NCBI GenBank assembly: GCA_900491605.1
Contig: UESW01003834.1
Location: 1,873,698-1,937,697, forward strand
Origin: Calamus simplicifolius
Lineage: Eukaryota > Streptophyta > Magnoliopsida > Arecales > Arecaceae
Direction of reading: 5' to 3'
DNA: 64,000 bases
In this document: piece by piece, positions 1 through 10,939 of the stretch
How positions within the stretch are numbered: position 1 is the stretch's first letter
How the letters are laid out: every line of letters starts with the position of its first letter
Made by a program: the position numbers and the translations under genes
Notes under the pieces: model-generated
Databases searched by the model: none
What the model was told of the DNA's origin: nothing
What the model saw: the letters and a program-made list of their open reading frames with translations, nothing else

Positions 1-1
1 G

Positions 2-901
2 GGCAAGGCCATAGTTGGGGAGTCTTCTGGCAAGGCTAAATCGATGTCTTAGGATGAGCTAGAGGGATGGCTGAATCCGAGCAAGGTCTCTCATAGGAGA
101 GCTGTGCCATCGCCATCCCTTCCCAGTGTGGTTATCATCAACACAGCACACCAGGGGGAGAAGGGAATGTGCCAGGTGCCGCCCACCGTGTTGGTTACTG
201 TTGATTCTGAAACAATTACCAACTCTTCTCCCGTGGGTTCTTCTGGGTCTCTTTGACTTCTGTAACTCACTCCAAAATTTAGAAGGCCTCTAAGGGCAGG
301 AGGAAGAACAATCTCCCAATTATGCTGAATGATAAGCAGCTATCCTCAGAATCTCTCTTCCATTTCAAGGCCCAGATTTCTGATGTTCAGGCAGAGGTTC
401 CCTCTGGGACTCAAAATACTGATTCAAATGCTGATCCTGGTTCTCAGCAGGCTGTGAATGGGAAAGTGGCCACTAATCCTTTTAGCCTTATTGGATCGGA
501 CCGATGGGCCGGATGTTGAAGGGCCGGGTGGATGCCAATCCAGCTTCCCTGAAATGGGCCCGGGCCGGTGAGCTTAGTGGGCCCAGGTTTTACCTAAGAG
601 TTTGAAAGGGAAGGGCCGAGTGTCTACTCTAGGCAGAGGCCCTTCAGTGGAAGTTGTTCCTCCTATAGCATCTGGACCCCCCCAAGGTAAAGATACCATA
701 GCTGCTTCCCCTTCTATATCTAGGGAAGAAGGATCTCACTCTGTGGTTCTGAATGATGCTGTTCCAATGGAGTCAGTTCAGCAGACGGTTCCCCTTGATC
801 AGGTAGTGTGTCAGTTGCCTGATCAGGGACTCCGGATGCAGTGTCCTGATTCGGAAGACCATTCAGACAGGATTATGACGGTGGCCCAGGGTGGGGCCTA
901 A
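2..901 (+). pseudogene. LINE ORF1 remnant
   Basis: Open stretches read through this region in shifting frames (2-51 onward, 322-519, 602-901), with stops such as the TAG near 50. The encoded peptides are rich in Ser, Pro, Gln and Gly, as expected for the C-terminal tail of plant LINE ORF1 proteins. These are RNA-binding, gag-like proteins that package the element's RNA. I see no complete CCHC knuckle or RNA-binding domain here; those would lie before the window. The assignment rests on position, directly upstream of ORF2 on the same strand, rather than on a diagnostic motif. Confidence 0.55.
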
Positions 902-922
902 GCCATCCTCGCTTCTTCCCTT

Positions 923-3900
923 ATGAAGATTATCATTTGGAATGTTCGAGGAGCGTTGAAACCATCATTTCGCTCCTCCTTTGGTAGGCTTATGCAGATT
1001 CATTATTTTGATATATGTGTTTTGTTGGAAACTCGTCTGTCGGGACCTAGCCTTCAGCGCTTCCAGCGGCAAGTCTTCCATAGTTGGTCTTCCTATGCAG
1101 TGGAAGCTAATGGTCTCTCTGGGGGTATTTTGGCCCTGTGGCGGAACTCTGCTATCCGAGTTGATGCCTTTCACCATAGTCACCTGCAGGTGGCCCTGGT
1201 TATATCGGAGGGGATCTCTCCACCTTGGCTGCTTCTGGGTGTCTATGCCAGTACTGACTTTGGAAAGGCGCCGTGAACTCTGGCCGAAGATTCTCACTTT
1301 ATTAGGCCAGGGCCTCCCTACTCTCATTGCATGGGACTTCAATTGTATTTTGGATGCTTCTGAGAAGCGTGGGGGCGAAGATTTGTTGATTCTCCGAACT
1401 CCATTGAATTTTGCTCCTTCATATACTCGGCTGGCCTTTTTGATATGGGCTTTTCAGGGCTGCAGTTTACTTGGTGTAATAACCGTAGTGGGACTGCTCG
1501 TGTGTGGGAGTGGCTGGATCGGGCTCTGGCTTCTCATCCTGGCTGCAGTCCTTTTTTACGCTACTACTACTCATCTCCCTCAGATTGCGTCGGACCACTG
1601 TCCCCTCCTTATCTCTACTAGCTGTCATCTCACAGGAAGGGGCCTTTTCGTTTTGAGCAGTTTTGAACGTTTTATTCTTTGACTCGGTCCCTTATAAGTT
1701 AGGTGTGGCGAATGCCTATTCGAGGGAATTCTACTTATCGGCTCTCTCGTCGATTAGATCTCACTAAGCGCAGACTCTTAAGATGGCATAGAAGAGAGGT
1801 GGGGGATCTCATGTTGCAAGTCCAGGTTGTGGAAGCTGACATTGCTACTCTTCAGGCTCAGGAGGATGCGGAGGGCCACCTAACTAACCTTGATCTTCAG
1901 TCTCTCAGGCGTAGTTTGGCTTTGCATCATTCCTTGCCCCGACAGCAGCAGACCTATTGGCGTCAGAGGTCCCGGGTTCAGTGGCTCCAGGAAGGAGATC
2001 GAATACCAGGTTCTTTCACCAGGCCACTGTGGTGAGGCGTGCTGCCAATAGGATACGACGGATTAGTGATGCGGATGGTAATATCCTTGAGGATGATGGG
2101 GCTATTCGGGAGCAGATTCTCCATTTCTTTCAGTCTCGTTGGTCAGAGGTCTCTGCCTCTGACTCCCCCATTATCACTGCTATTCGTGCTGCCAGGTTTC
2201 AGAGAATGATAATGGTCTATTGATTCGGAAGGTCCAGGCGGAGGAGATTTGTGCTGCGGTTTGGGCTCTGGGACCTGACAAAGCTCCTGGTCCAGATGGC
2301 TTTCCGCCGTTCTTCTTTCGCTACAACTGGGATATTGTTGGGCAAGATGTTATCTTGGCTATTCAGTCTGTCTTCTCTTCCAGAGCTATTCCTCCAGACT
2401 AGCAGAGGACTTTTTTTGCCCTTGTTCCTAAGAGAGGGAATGCTCTGCTTCCCCAACATTATAGGCCAATAAGCTTATGTACCACCCTATATAAAGTTTG
2501 CGCCCGTATCTTGGTTTCTCAGTTGCAGGGAGTGATTCCCCATCTGATCTCTCCGGAGCAGGGGCTTTCATCTGTGGGCGGAGTATCACTGATAATTCTC
2601 TTATTGCCCAGGAGTTTATGCATGACCTCCAGTATGCCACTCGTCGTCAGCCTCTCATGGCTGTTCAGTTAGACATGGAGAGAGCTTATAACAGGATGAG
2701 TTGGACTTTCCTTCGTTACACGCTACGGGAGTTCGGATTTGTTGATCTTTTCATTGAATGGGTTATGGCATGTGTCCAAGGGCCCTCTTTTTCTATTATT
2801 ATTAATGGGAGTCTGACTGAGTTCTTTTCCTCCGCTGTTGGCCTCCCAGGGATGCCCTCTCTTTGTTCCTGTTCATTATGTGCGCTGATGATCTATCCCA
2901 TGCTCTTGATCAGGCGGTCGGGGCATCTCGATTGTAGCCTTATATGCCTGGGCCTCACGGACCTCCTCTCACTCATCTTCTCTTTGCTGATGATTGTATT
3001 CTGCTTAGTCCAGCTACTGTTCAGAACGCAGCCACCTGTTATGCTATTATTCAGTCTTATTGCTTGGCCTCGGGGCAACAGATCAACTTGCAGAAATCTA
3101 TTATTTGTTTCAGCCCTTCGACGTCTCCCCACTGTTGTGCTGCCATCTCCCAGTTGGTTGGGATCTCGACCTCCTCTGATCGCCTAACCTATCTTGGAAT
3201 TCCTATTACGGGGCGACGACCCCGACAACATGATTTTGGGGACCTTGATCGTCAGATTTCATCTCGCTTGGATCGTTGGCAGGTTTCGGGTCTCTCTATG
3301 ATGGGGCGTGTCACTTTGATCCGCACTATTCTTACATCGCTTCCTCTCTATATGTTATCCAATACCTTGATTCCGACTACGTGCCTCCGCCGGATTGAGA
3401 GACGCATACGGGACTTTCTCTGGGCATCTACGTAGGGGAGCCATGATCTTCATTTGTTGTCTTGGGACATTGTTTGTTTGCCTACTCATGAGGGTAGTCT
3501 TGGGATCCATTCCTTGATGCTCCGTCGAGAGGCTATTATGGCGAAGCATGCTTCCAGATTCCTGCTGGACCCTCACTGTTTCTGGAGTTCTGTCATGCAT
3601 GGTAGATACGGTGGCTGAACTTCTGGCTCGGCCATCAGGATCCCCCGTGGTTGTTCCTTCTTATGGCGTGCAATTTGCCAGGCTGCCCCTACTATTATGA
3701 CTGATATCCACTGCATGATTGGGGATGGGACTTCTATTGATGTTACTCTGGACACATGGATAGCTGATCTTCCTCTATCTCAATGGCTGACTTTTATTAG
3801 CTCTGATGTTGAACCCTTTCAGCATGTTTCATGTTTGATTTGTCAGGAGAGTGCTGGTTGGAATGCCCCTATGGTGTCTCGCTGTTTGGGACTTAGCTTG

Positions 3901-4106
3901 TGCATAGGATCCTCGCCATGCCTCTTCCTTTTTCGGCTGGGCCGGACATCAGACTATGGCGTCGATCCTGTCTTCCTTGCGTCCCCTCTAGGGATCTGGT
4001 TACCCGCTTCCGCTCTCGGACTTCGGGCCTCGCTGATGTTGCCTGGATTTGGCGGTTGCCAGTACACCCTAGGATTCACCTTTTTTTTTTTTGGAAGCTC
4101 ATGTGG
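923..4106 (+). pseudogene. LINE ORF2: AP endonuclease and reverse transcriptase, frameshifted
   Basis: ORF2 begins at the ATG at 923 with the endonuclease start (KIIIWNVRGA), followed by WDFNCILD near 1330 and SDHCPLL near 1590, the classic apurinic endonuclease blocks. The reverse transcriptase follows: KAPGPDGFPP near 2280, PISLCTTLYK near 2470, an AVQLDMERAYN block near 2665 and the catalytic FADD near 2985. The reading frame shifts near 1270, 2030, 2220 and 2400-2500 and in the RT core, so this copy is dead. Known role of the family: the endonuclease nicks the target and the RT copies the LINE RNA there. The end of ORF2 is displaced to 14784-15712 by the Copia insertion. Confidence 0.88.
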
Positions 4107-4111
4107 GATCG
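4107..4111. repeat. Target site duplication, left copy (gatcg)
   Basis: The five bases gatcg directly precede the 5' LTR and recur directly after the 3' LTR at 14779-14783. Five bases is the normal target duplication length for Copia integration. Confidence 0.9.
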
Positions 4112-4470
4112 TGTTGGAAGATTATAGAAAAATATGATCCAATCCTTTTGATTTTGATGATTACTAAAAGCCATTGAGTTCATTAAAGGATGTAATGAGT
4201 TTATGTAAATGAGCAACAAATTTATTTTGAACAATCAATGAGAATGTTAAAGTTTGACTTAATCTATTTTGAAAGAAACTTTAAGCTCAATATTCAAACT
4301 TTCGAAAAGAAATGTTATAATTCATGTTTTAATCAATGAGTTTTTGGAATAGTTCTTGAATCAATTCTAAATGTCAATTTTATTGTATTCAAGTCAAAAC
4401 AATGAATTAAAATGAATCTGGAACGATTTTAATGTCAATCAGAAAAGTTTCTGATTTTTGATACGTTCCG

Positions 4471-4791
4471 GAGCCGACTCCTGAGTTTCAGAGTCGACTC
4501 CACTCAGTGTACAGAAATGTGCATCTGTGTCGAGTCGACCCACGAAATTTGTCGAGTCGACCCCTGATTCTGTCGAGCCGACTCCCTGACTGTGCGAGTC
4601 GACTCCGCTCAGACACCAGAAGAGTGTTTTTCTGAGCACTTCGCGAGTCGACCCCAAGCCTTTCACGAGTCGACTCCCGACTATCAGGAGTCGACACTTT
4701 ATTTCTGGCGAGTCGACCCCTAACCTTTATAAACATTTCTATATTTGGTAAGACGAGCTCGAGCCGACTCGGGAAAAGCATGAGTCGACTC
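4471..4791. promoter_or_regulatory. U3 cluster of GAGTCGACTC-type palindromes, 5' LTR
   Basis: Twelve decamers of the form GAG(T/C)CGAC(T/C/A)C occur in about 320 bp, beginning at 4471 and ending at 4791. The perfect form GAGTCGACTC is a 10-bp palindrome. The cluster lies about 110 bp upstream of the TATA box, where an enhancer would be. Palindromic motif clusters in LTRs are a known property of Sireviruses; that this exact motif binds a regulator is inference. Confidence 0.7.
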
Positions 4792-4898
4792 CAGCAAATC
4801 TGGACGATATTTTTCACGATGACACGTCACTCCAACGGTAAGATTTTTGAATAACGGCTATTTTTCCTTGTCTCTAACGGATATATTTTTGCAGAATC

Positions 4899-4906
4899 TA
4901 TAAATA
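4899..4906 (+). promoter_or_regulatory. TATA box of the 5' LTR (TATAAATA)
   Basis: TATAAATA lies in the LTR downstream of the palindrome cluster and upstream of a leader of about 900 bases. The 3' LTR has the same box at 13838-13845. Transcription would start near 4930. Confidence 0.75.
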
Positions 4907-5367
4907 GAGGAGCTCTTTTCATATCACACAAGATTTTGAATATCAAAAAGAGAGAAAAGAATATCTTTCAAAAAGAGGGAAAAACAGAGCATATTGAAAA
5001 TCTTCTAGCTCAAAGTAGAGTGATTCAAAAGGAGTGAAATCAAAGAGGAAGTTTCGTCTGCTCCAGATCTTCAATCCACAAAAGTCAAAAGAAAATCCAA
5101 GAGCTTTTCAAAGATCAAATCGAAGGATTTTCTTCAAAAAGGAGAAAAAGCTTCATCTCAACTCCAAAGTTTTCAAACGGTCAAGAATCTTGCTGAGGCC
5201 TGATTCGACACTTCAAGAGGAGTTAGAGAGGAGAAGGAAGAAAGCCAAAGCCACATCCATCTGCTATCTTATCAGGCTTTTCTAACCTTTTATTTTTATA
5301 CTTCAATTTGTATATTTGCTCAAGGGGAGCTGTTCAATACTTAAACTCTGAATATTTTGATTGTTTG

Positions 5368-5393
5368 CTGATTCAATCAGTGGATTGAATCAG
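5368..5393 (+). other. Perfect 11-bp hairpin in the LTR leader
   Basis: CTGATTCAATC (5368-5378) pairs perfectly with GATTGAATCAG (5383-5393) across a 4-base loop. The same hairpin is at about 14312-14337 in the 3' LTR. It lies downstream of the TATA box and so would be in the RNA. Confidence 0.6.
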
Positions 5394-5415
5394 TGGAGGT
5401 TGATATACCTCGTTG

Positions 5416-5562
5416 CAAGCCGGAGTGCTTGTGTTGGGTTAGTTGTGAGCCCGTGAAAAACAACGTGTAGGGTTTTGTGCTGGTAAGCCCGAGTAAAACC
5501 AGCTGGGTTCGTTGTGACCCGGAAAAACAACAAGTTTGAGTTGTGAGCTTGGAAAACAACTC
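5416..5562 (+). other. Array of stem-loops in the LTR leader
   Basis: Five small inverted repeats follow one another. CAAGC/GCTTG lies at 5416-5431, GTTGT/ACAAC at 5442-5464 and GGTTTT/AAAACC at 5471-5500. GTTGT/ACAAC recurs at 5511-5531, and GAGTTGT/ACAACTC lies at 5538-5562. Loops share related GAGCCCG, AAGCCCG, GACCCGG and GAGCTTGG strings, as if one hairpin had been duplicated. The 3' LTR repeats the array. No function is known to me; RNA packaging or translation control are possibilities. Confidence 0.55.
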
Positions 5563-5835
5563 GGCTGTAATCTGAGGAGATTATAGTGTGGACCCAAGTG
5601 AATCTTGGGAGTGGACGTAGGTGTTGGTTGCACCGAACCACTATAAAATTATCTTGTGTTTGCCGTGCTATATTTTCTCTCTCTCTATCTCTCTTTATTA
5701 TTGCTTGTGCATTGCTTTTAGTTAATTTCACTCACTTGCACATCTTGAGCAAATCTGTTTAAAACATTTAAAAAGTCTTAAATTTTTAAGAACCCAATTC
5801 ACCCCCCCCTCTTGGGTTGCCATCTGGGCCAACAA

Positions 5836-5848
5836 TTGGTATCAGAGC
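5836..5848 (+). promoter_or_regulatory. Primer binding site (initiator Met-tRNA)
   Basis: The sequence TTGGTATCAGAGC follows the 5' LTR after a short spacer and is complementary to the 3' end of initiator methionine tRNA, the usual Copia primer for minus-strand synthesis. Confidence 0.9.
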
Positions 5849-5896
5849 AAGTGCTCATTTAGAATTTGATCTCACGATCAAGGGCTAAAGATCCTT

Positions 5897-7040
5897 ATGG
5901 CAACACAAAGTGGTTCATGTTTTGCTGAAGGTCATTCTACGAATAGACCTCCTTTATTTAATGGAACCAACTATTCATATTGGAAAGCTAGAATGAGAAT
6001 ATTCATTCAAGCTTCTGACTATGAATTGTGGGGAGTAATAATAAATGGACCTAGTACACCCACACACCTTATTGATGGCACTATTGTTCCTAAGCCCGAA
6101 AGGGATTGGAATGATAATGATAGGAGAATGGCACAACTAAATGCTAAAGCCATTAATATTTATATTGTTCCTTAGACTCAAATGAATTCAACCGAATCTC
6201 AACATGTAATTCCGCAAAAGAAATTTGGGATAGGTTGGAAATAACCATGAAGGAACAAACCAAGTAAAAGAATCAAAATAAATATTTTGGTTCATAAATA
6301 TGAATTGTTTACATGGAACAAACTGAAACCATCACATGCATGTTCACTAGATTCACTGATATTGTGAATGGTTTAAAAAGTCTTGGAAAAGTTTATACTA
6401 ACTCTGAGCTTGTTCGCAAAATTCTTAGGTCACTTCCAAGACTTGGGAAGCCAAGGTGACCACCATCCAAGAAGCCAAAGACCTCAACATCCTACCATTA
6501 GAGGAGCTTCTAGGATCGCTGATGACTCATGAGCTTCAAGTTAAACAACATGTCAATGAGGATGAGTCAAGAAAGAAGAAGACCATCGCCCTCAAAGCTG
6601 CGGAAAAGAAATAAGCAGCAGCGATGATGAAGATGATGATGATGATGAGACAGCCCTCCTTGCAAGGAAATTCAAGAAATTTATGCAAAGAAAGGCCCTT
6701 CCACAAAAGAATTTGAGCAAAATGGAAGGAGAAAAAGAAAAGGATAAGAAAAGGAAAAGGACAAAGAGAAAGAGCCCTTAGTTTGCTATGAATGTAAAAA
6801 GCCAGGGCATTTTAGATATGACTGTCCTTTACTTAAGAAGGCCTACAAGAAAAAGAAAAAGGCCTACATGGCAACTTGGACTGATAGTGAAGAGTCTTCT
6901 TCCGAAGAAGAAGAACAAAAAGAAGTTGCTAATATCTGCTTCATGGCCAACAACGACGACAACGACAATGAGGTAAGTTCTGAAAACTCAAATGATGAAT
7001 TTACATTTGATGAAATGTTTGAGCTTTCAATGAACTTATG
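5897..7040 (+). pseudogene. Sirevirus gag with CCHC zinc knuckle, frame broken
   Basis: The ATG at 5897 opens a gag protein typical of plant Copia elements, with the block NYSYWKARMRIF and the aromatic-rich helical region that follows. The frame stops at 6173-6175, and later parts continue in other frames. A zinc knuckle C-x2-C-x4-H-x4-C is encoded at 6784-6825 (CYECKKPGHFRYDC), flanked by Lys-rich and acidic stretches. Gag forms the virus-like particle and binds the RNA. An extended Lys/Glu-rich, coiled-coil-like region continues to about 7230, as expected for the long Sirevirus gag. Breaks are mostly single-base, so some may be sequence errors. Confidence 0.82.
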
Positions 7041-7638
7041 ATTGATTTTAAATCCTTGAAAAAGAAGTATAAGTTTTTGAAAAATGAAATATTAGCTTAG
7101 CTAAAAGTAAAAATGAATTAGCTTTAGAAGTTAAGAACTTAACTAATGAAAAAGAAGAACTTAGCAAAGAAAGAGATAATCTTAATCAAGAAATAGATTT
7201 GTTAAAATCTGAAAAAACTCAACAAAAGATTTAAAAGATCAATTAAACTTTAGCTTTAGAAAAAGAATCAAGTTAAAGAAAATGACTTCTTAAGAAAGAT
7301 GTTAAAAATATAAAGACATTGTTGAGAAATTACCTTAAGTTCAACTAAACTTAACATGATTTAGATAGTCAAAAAGCTTTTTGACAAAGCAGGTTTAGGT
7401 ATAACACATTTAGGAAACAAAAATCTTTAAAGAATATTTTTGTAAAAGCCAACCAAAGTAATATAACTTGTTTAAATGTAATGAAAAGGTCATAAATCAT
7501 TTGAATGCAAAACATTAAATAATACAACAAGTTAAATGTTAAAGCAAAGAAAATATGGGTTCCGAAAGGAACAATTTTATTGCTACTAACCATGAAGGAC
7601 CCAAGAAAGCTTGGGTACCTAAACATAAAGTTTAAATT
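7041..7638 (+). other. Gag-protease linker of the Sirevirus, decayed coding
   Basis: Short frames rich in Lys, Glu, Asn and Leu run through 7080-7330, consistent with a coiled-coil gag extension. No frame stays open. The stretch ends just before the protease frame at 7639. Confidence 0.5.
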
Positions 7639-8187
7639 ATGTTGCAGGAATGTCTTGTAGCCAAAAGATCAAAGAAAAAGTGGTACCTTGATAGTGGCTG
7701 CTCAAGACATATGACGGGTGACAAAGATGAATTCATCACCCTAGAAGAAAAGAAAGGTGGAGTTGTTACGTTTGGCGATAATGGTAAAGGTCAAATTATG
7801 GGCCTTGGTAAAGTCCGTATAACTCCATCTACATTTATTGATAATGTACTTTATGTTGATGGTTTGAAGCATAATCTAAGTATAAGTCAATTATGTGATA
7901 AAAACTTTAATGTTTCATTTAAATCTTCTGTATGCACTGTAACTAATTCTATTGATGATAGCATTGTATTTACTGGTTATAGACATGGCAATGTTTACTT
8001 GGTTGATCTAGAAAAATTATCTTTGAGTGATCATTGCTTAATTGCTGACAATGCTAACATAAATGAAATTAGTTGGTTGTGGCATCGTAGATTAGGTCAT
8101 GCAAGCACACACCTTATTTCAAAACTAATTAAAATGGATTTAGTTAAAGGATTACCTAAACTAGATTTTGAAAATAAAAATATGTGA
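7639..8187 (+). CDS. Copia protease and pre-integrase zinc-binding region
   Basis: The frame contains the aspartic protease signature WYLDSGCSRHMTG (Asp at about residue 18), followed by the protease body. The GAG-pre-integrase block WLWHRRLGHAS near residue 148 supplies the two histidines of the integrase HHCC finger. The cysteines (CDACQ) are in the next frame at about 8185. The break between the two frames near 8170 is a single-base shift. Known role: the protease cleaves Gag-Pol, and the HHCC finger helps integrase multimerise and bind cDNA ends. Confidence 0.85.
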   Translation: MLQECLVAKRSKKKWYLDSGCSRHMTGDKDEFITLEEKKGGVVTFGDNGKGQIMGLGKVRITPSTFIDNVLYVDGLKHNLSISQLCDKNFNVSFKSSVCTVTNSIDDSIVFTGYRHGNVYLVDLEKLSLSDHCLIADNANINEISWLWHRRLGHASTHLISKLIKMDLVKGLPKLDFENKNM

Positions 8188-8851
8188 TGCATGTCAATTT
8201 GGAAAACAAACTAGAAGTTCTTTCAAATCTAAAAACATTGTTTCAACTTCTAGGGCACTAGAGCTACTTCACATGGATCTTTTCGGACCAACTAGAACCA
8301 CAAGTCTAGGAGGAAAGAAATATGGTCTAGTGATTGTAGATGATTATTCTAGATATACTTGGGTAATGTTTTTAGCTCACAAAGATGAGACTTTCTCGAT
8401 ATTCCTGAAATTCTTCAAGAAAGTCACAAATGAGAAAAACACTACCATAGTATCTCTAAGAAGTGATCATGGAACAGAATTTGAAAATCACTTATTTGAA
8501 AGTTTTTGTTCTGAAAATGGAATTAATCATAATTTTTCAGCCCCTAGGACTCCACAGCAAAATGGTGTAGTTGAAAGGAAAAATAGGACTCTAGAAGACA
8601 TGGCCCGTACCATGCTATGCGAAAGTAACCTACCAAAGTACTTTTGGGCGGAAGCTATTAACACAGCATGCTACATCTTAAATAGAGCCCTAATAAGACC
8701 AATCTTAAAGAAAACACCTTATGAATTATGGAATGAAAGAAAACCAAATATAAAATACTTTCATGCATTTGGATGTAAATGTTTTATTCATAATAATGGT
8801 AAAAACAATTTAGGAAAATTTGATGCTAAATCTGATGAAGGAATATTTTAG
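8168..8851 (+). CDS. Copia integrase catalytic core
   Basis: After the CDACQFGKQ cysteine pair comes the DDE core: Asp in LHMDLFGP near 8275, Asp in RSDHGTEFE near 8465 and Glu in GVVERKNRTLEDMA near 8575. The acidic triad is complete in this frame. The family joins element cDNA to host DNA, leaving the 5-bp duplication seen here. The frame ends at 8851. The C-terminal part resumes in another frame (about 8852-8935), followed by an acidic, variable linker to about 9130. Confidence 0.87.
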   Translation: MKIKICDACQFGKQTRSSFKSKNIVSTSRALELLHMDLFGPTRTTSLGGKKYGLVIVDDYSRYTWVMFLAHKDETFSIFLKFFKKVTNEKNTTIVSLRSDHGTEFENHLFESFCSENGINHNFSAPRTPQQNGVVERKNRTLEDMARTMLCESNLPKYFWAEAINTACYILNRALIRPILKKTPYELWNERKPNIKYFHAFGCKCFIHNNGKNNLGKFDAKSDEGIF

Positions 8852-9146
8852 GATATTCAACAACTAGTAAAGCTTATAGAGTATTTAACAAGAAAACCTT
8901 AGTAGTTGAAGAATCCATTCATATAGTTTTGATGAGTCTTTAGCATCTAGTTCTGAAAAGCTTGATGATGAGGAAGATACAAACATAATTGAAAAAGATC
9001 TTGAAAAACTTAATATTGAAGTATCTTCTGATCATGAGCAAGAAGCTAAAGATGATGATTCACATAAGGACGATGATGTCAATATTGATCATAATGATAT
9101 AGATCTTCCAAGAGACTGGAGATATGCTCATAGTCATCCCAAGGAA

Positions 9147-10759
9147 TTGATTATAGGTGATCCATCTCAAGGAATAAGAACTAGATCATATATGAGAAAT
9201 ATTAGTAATCATCTTGCATTTGTATCACAAATTGAACCTAAAACTATAGAAGAAGCTGAAAAAGATAATAATTGGATGTTAGCAATGCAAGAAGAATTAA
9301 ATCAATTTACAAGAAATAATGTATGGACATTAGTTGAAAGACCTAAAAATCATTCAGTAATAGGATCAAAATGGGTTTTTAGAAATAAACTAGATGAAAA
9401 TGGCATAGTAATTAGAAACAAAGCTAGATTGGTTGCTAAAGGATATAATCAAGAGAAGGTATTGATTTTGATGAAACCTTTGCGCCTGTAGCTAGATTAG
9501 AAGCATTAGGCTATTACTTGCATTTGCATGTCATATGAATTTTAACTTATTTCAAATGGATGTAAAAAGCGCATTTTTAAATGGATTTATAAATGAAGAA
9601 GTTTATGTAGAACAACCACCAGGTTTTGAAGATCACGAATTTTCAAATCACGTTTTTAAATTGCACAAAGCTTTATATGGTTTGAAACAAGCACCTAGAG
9701 CTTGGTATGATAGGTTAAGTAAATTCTTAATGAAAATGATTTTACAAGAGGAAATGTTGATAAAACCTTGTTTTTGAAAAGAAAAAGTAAAGATTTACTT
9801 GTAGTACAAATATACGTAGATGACATTATTTTTGGTGCTACTAACGATTCTCTTTGTCAAGAATTTGCAAAGTTGATGCAGGGAGAATTCGAGATGAGCA
9901 TGATGGGAGAACTCAACTTCTTCCTTGGACTCCAGATCAAACAAAGCAAAGAGGGAATCTTCATCAACCAAACAAAATACACAAGAGAAATCCTAAAGAA
10001 GTTTGGTATGGAATCAATGAAACCCCTCGGAACTCCAATGAGTCCTTCATGCAAGCTGGACAAAGATGAAGAAGGTAAAAAGGTTGATCAAAAGTATTAT
10101 CGAGGTATAATCGGATCCCTACTTTATTTAACCGCAAGTAGACCAGATATTATGTTTTCTGTATGTTTATGTGCTAGATTTCAATCAGAACCTAAAGAAT
10201 CACATTTAATTGCTGTTAAAAGAATACTAAGATATGTAAGTGGAACAAAAAATGTAGGTTTATGGTATTCTAGAGACTCCACATTAAATCTAATTGCATA
10301 TTCTGATTCTGATTATGCTGGATGTAAGTTAGATAGAAAAAGCACAAGTGGTGCATGCCAATTCTTAGGAAGTAACTTAATCACATGGTTTAGCAAAAAG
10401 CAAAATTCAGTTGCATTATCAACTACTGAAGCTGAATATGTAGCGGCTGGAAGTTGCTGTGCGCAAATCCTATGGATTAAGCGACAACTTGAAGACTATG
10501 GTATCACACTTGATAAAACACCCATAAGATGTGATAACACTAGTGCAATCAATCTAACAAAAATCCAATTCAACATTCAAGAACTAAACACATAGAAATC
10601 AGATATCATTTTATAAGAGAACATGTAGCAAATAATGAAATATGTCTTGATTATGTTAACACTGAAGAACAATTAGCTGACATATTTACTAAACCTTTAA
10701 ATGAAGAGAGATTCTGTTATCTTAGAGGAGAGTTAGGTATTTGTGATCCTTTAGAATGA
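9147..10759 (+). pseudogene. Copia reverse transcriptase and RNase H, frame broken
   Basis: RT begins with the WMLAMQEELNQF block and the GSKWVFRNK block (9147-9491). It continues with the first catalytic Asp in QMDVKSAFLNG (about 9555), ALYGLKQAPRAWYD (9670-9710) and the catalytic YVDD at 9813-9824. RNase H follows: DSDYAGC near 10307, STTEAEYVA near 10420 and CDNTSAI near 10532. The C-terminal tail ends in a TGA at 10757-10759. Breaks near 9470-9535, 9765 and 10590 separate otherwise well-preserved segments. Function: RNA-templated DNA synthesis and removal of the RNA strand. Confidence 0.88.
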
Positions 10760-10939
10760 ATTTGAAACCCCTAAGGAAATTTTATCTAAGATTCTTTCAA
10801 ATCCTTGATCTTTAAGGAAATCTTATCTAGAATTCATATCTAATTGATTCACTCATATCCAATGATTATTTATCAATTTTTATGATCATATTCCGGACAC
10901 ATTTCAGAAATTTCATGTTTTTGGTCTGAAATGGTCTCG
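10760..10939. other. Non-coding spacer after Sirevirus pol
   Basis: This is AT-rich DNA with short repeated strings (for example aaggaaat...tatcta near 10775 and 10815). No coding frame is recognised. Confidence 0.5.

Larger units (their letters stand above)
1..4111 (+). mobile_element. L1-like LINE, 5' part (split by a Copia insertion)
   Basis: This is a non-LTR retrotransposon reading left to right. ORF1 remnants occupy about 2-901 and ORF2 (endonuclease then reverse transcriptase) about 923-4106. It stops abruptly at 4111, where the LTR element begins, and resumes at 14784 with the CCHC and RNase H part. The target duplication gatcg (4107-4111 and 14779-14783) marks the split. The 5' end lies before or near base 1, and no 5' target duplication is visible. 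Several frameshifts and stops show that this copy cannot encode intact proteins. Confidence 0.9.
4112..5834 (+). repeat. 5' LTR of the Sirevirus-like element
   Basis: This 1723-bp repeat matches 13054-14778 almost base for base. It holds a palindrome cluster (4471-4791), a TATA box (4899-4906), a stem-loop-rich leader (5368-5562), a CT-rich tract near 5680 and a C-tract hairpin near the end (AACCCAA...TTGGGTT around 5790-5817). The 6-bp inverted ends TGTTGG/CCAACA are intact. Confidence 0.95.

Noticed and set aside
4471..4791. Regularly recurring short palindromes that could suggest a CRISPR-like array
   Set aside because: The motif is only 10 bp, spacing is irregular, and it lies in the U3 of a plant LTR.
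4439..4817. Minus-strand frames with repeated SRL/GVDS peptides (also 13380-13737)
   Set aside because: They are produced by the GAGTCGACTC palindrome cluster in the LTRs and are not genes.
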